Shown piece by piece: positions 63,315 through 64,000 of a DNA stretch of 64,000 bases; the stretch's first letter is position 1; each line of letters begins with the position of its first letter. The stretch is from Streptomyces sp. Ncost-T10-10d (GTDB lineage: Bacteria > Actinomycetota > Actinomycetes > Streptomycetales > Streptomycetaceae), in NCBI RefSeq assembly GCF_900091955.1, contig NZ_FMDF01000179.1:1-64000 (forward strand), in the 5' to 3' direction. The notes below the pieces were generated by a model that saw nothing but the letters and a program-made list of their open reading frames with translations, made no database searches and had not been told where the DNA came from. The position numbers were made by a program, and so were the translations under genes.

Positions 63315-64000
63315 ATGCTGTTTTCCAGCAAGGGCAAGCACCGCCGCCCGTCCAGGGCCGTCCGTATCGCCACGCTCGCCGGTGTCGCCGGTACCGCTGT
63401 GGCCGTACCGCTGATGGGCGCGACCGGCGCCTCCGCCGCCTCCGTCGCCACCTGGGACGCCGTCGCCCAGTGCGAGTCCGGTGGCAACTGGTCCATCAAC
63501 ACCGGTAACGGCTACTACGGCGGTCTGCAGTTCTCGCAGTCCAGCTGGGCCGCCGCCGGTGGCACGCAGTACGCCCCGCGTGCCGACCTGGCCACCAAGG
63601 CTCAGCAGATCGCCACCGCCGAGAAGCTGCTCGACATGCAGGGTCCGGGTGCCTGGGGCTGCGCCGGCGCCGGCAACCTGACCAACGACGGTGTCGACCC
63701 GGGCGTCGACACCGGCTCCTCCTCGAACTCCACCTCCAGCTCCAACGCCACCGAGCAGAAGAGCACCCCGGCCGCGCCGAAGCAGCAGGCCCAGCCGGAG
63801 AAGACCGAGCGCGCCGAGGCCCCGGCCGCCTCCCGCTCGGACCGCTCCGTCGCCCCGCAGGCCGAGTCGAAGAAGACCGTCACCACCCCGACCGGCGAGA
63901 AGGTCAAGAAGGGCGACGGCGAGTACAAGGTCGCCGCCGGTGACTCCCTGAGCAGGATCGCCGCCGACCACAAGGTCAAGGGCGGCTGGCAGCGGCTGTT
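63315..64000 (+). CDS. rpfA: Resuscitation-promoting factor RpfA-like, 3' partial
   Basis: The ATG at 63315 has GAGGAGAAG 5 bp upstream and the frame is open to the window end. The visible 228 residues comprise a signal peptide (to about residue 42, GATGASAAS), an Rpf domain (VATWDAVAQCESGGNWS with the catalytic Glu, GLQFSQSSWAAAGG), a Ser/Asn/Ala/Pro linker and the start of a LysM domain (YKVAAGDSLSRIAADHKVKGGW). It cleaves cell-wall glycan and acts in germination. Its expression is set by the riboswitch just upstream. Confidence 0.93.
   Translation, partial: MLFSSKGKHRRPSRAVRIATLAGVAGTAVAVPLMGATGASAASVATWDAVAQCESGGNWSINTGNGYYGGLQFSQSSWAAAGGTQYAPRADLATKAQQIATAEKLLDMQGPGAWGCAGAGNLTNDGVDPGVDTGSSSNSTSSSNATEQKSTPAAPKQQAQPEKTERAEAPAASRSDRSVAPQAESKKTVTTPTGEKVKKGDGEYKVAAGDSLSRIAADHKVKGGWQRL

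Overview
The window is high-GC actinobacterial chromosome and is almost certainly from Streptomyces. The evidence is codon use with G or C in nearly every third position, frequent GTG starts, ATGA/GTGA overlaps, a SARP regulator, UTRA/GntR and anti-sigma-type ATPase genes, and a run of genes (mfd, secreted HNH lipoprotein, DNA methylase, Ser/Thr kinase, MazG, CYP107U-like P450, two Rpf muralytic proteins). From memory, that run matches the Streptomyces coelicolor SCO3111 to SCO3097 neighbourhood; I could not align it.

Layout. 1-2450: a 5'-truncated SUKH-4/deaminase-like protein and a coiled-coil protein. 2472-6267 (minus): a frameshifted winged-helix gene and an acetate-type symporter with its DUF485 partner. 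6690-14816: a two-component system, a 14-TM MFS exporter and a MacB/FtsX-type ABC transporter. 15065-15324: a frameshifted small secreted peptide gene. 15333-34905: a RiPP biosynthetic cluster. 35357-38887: mfd. 38943-44661: accessory genes (anti-sigma-like ATPase, UTRA protein plus GntR, NACHT NTPase, TetR remnant, AAA ATPase). 44930-52182: secreted lipoproteins, an orphan fused adenine methylase, a membrane protein and a Ser/Thr kinase. 52379-54682: a DUF1906 gene whose last 202 bp are repeated downstream, with a MITE-like element and a toxin-antitoxin pair between the copies. 54679-64000: YfhO-like protein, GT2/GtrA pair, SurA-like lipoprotein, MazG, P450, and two Rpf genes, the second behind a c-di-AMP (ydaO-type) riboswitch.

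The RiPP cluster is the main discovery. A 58-codon gene on the minus strand (31819-31995) encodes a thiopeptide-like leader (FEISDYSD) and a 21-residue core made only of Ser, Thr and Cys plus a terminal Ala. It lies at the convergent end of an operon encoding a SARP regulator, a ThiF/F-type leader-binding protein, two separate YcaO cyclodehydratases (each with its own Cys4 N-domain and a C-terminal PHPFP), a SagB azoline dehydrogenase, a split LanB dehydratase, a PqqD-M50 membrane protease and an ABC exporter. An M20 peptidase, a 91-residue protein and a LuxR-type regulator follow. Only one SpaB_C-type protein is present, so a separate [4+2] pyridine synthase seems to be missing. The inferred product is therefore an azole- and dehydroamino-acid-rich peptide that may be linear, rather than a classical thiopeptide.

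Other points of interest are a 9-bp tandem array in the leader of a methylase whose NPPF motif reads HPPF, the DUF1906 3'-end repeat whose four mismatches are all synonymous, a leaderless toxin promoter, and two indel-type frameshifts at homopolymers that may be real or sequencing errors.
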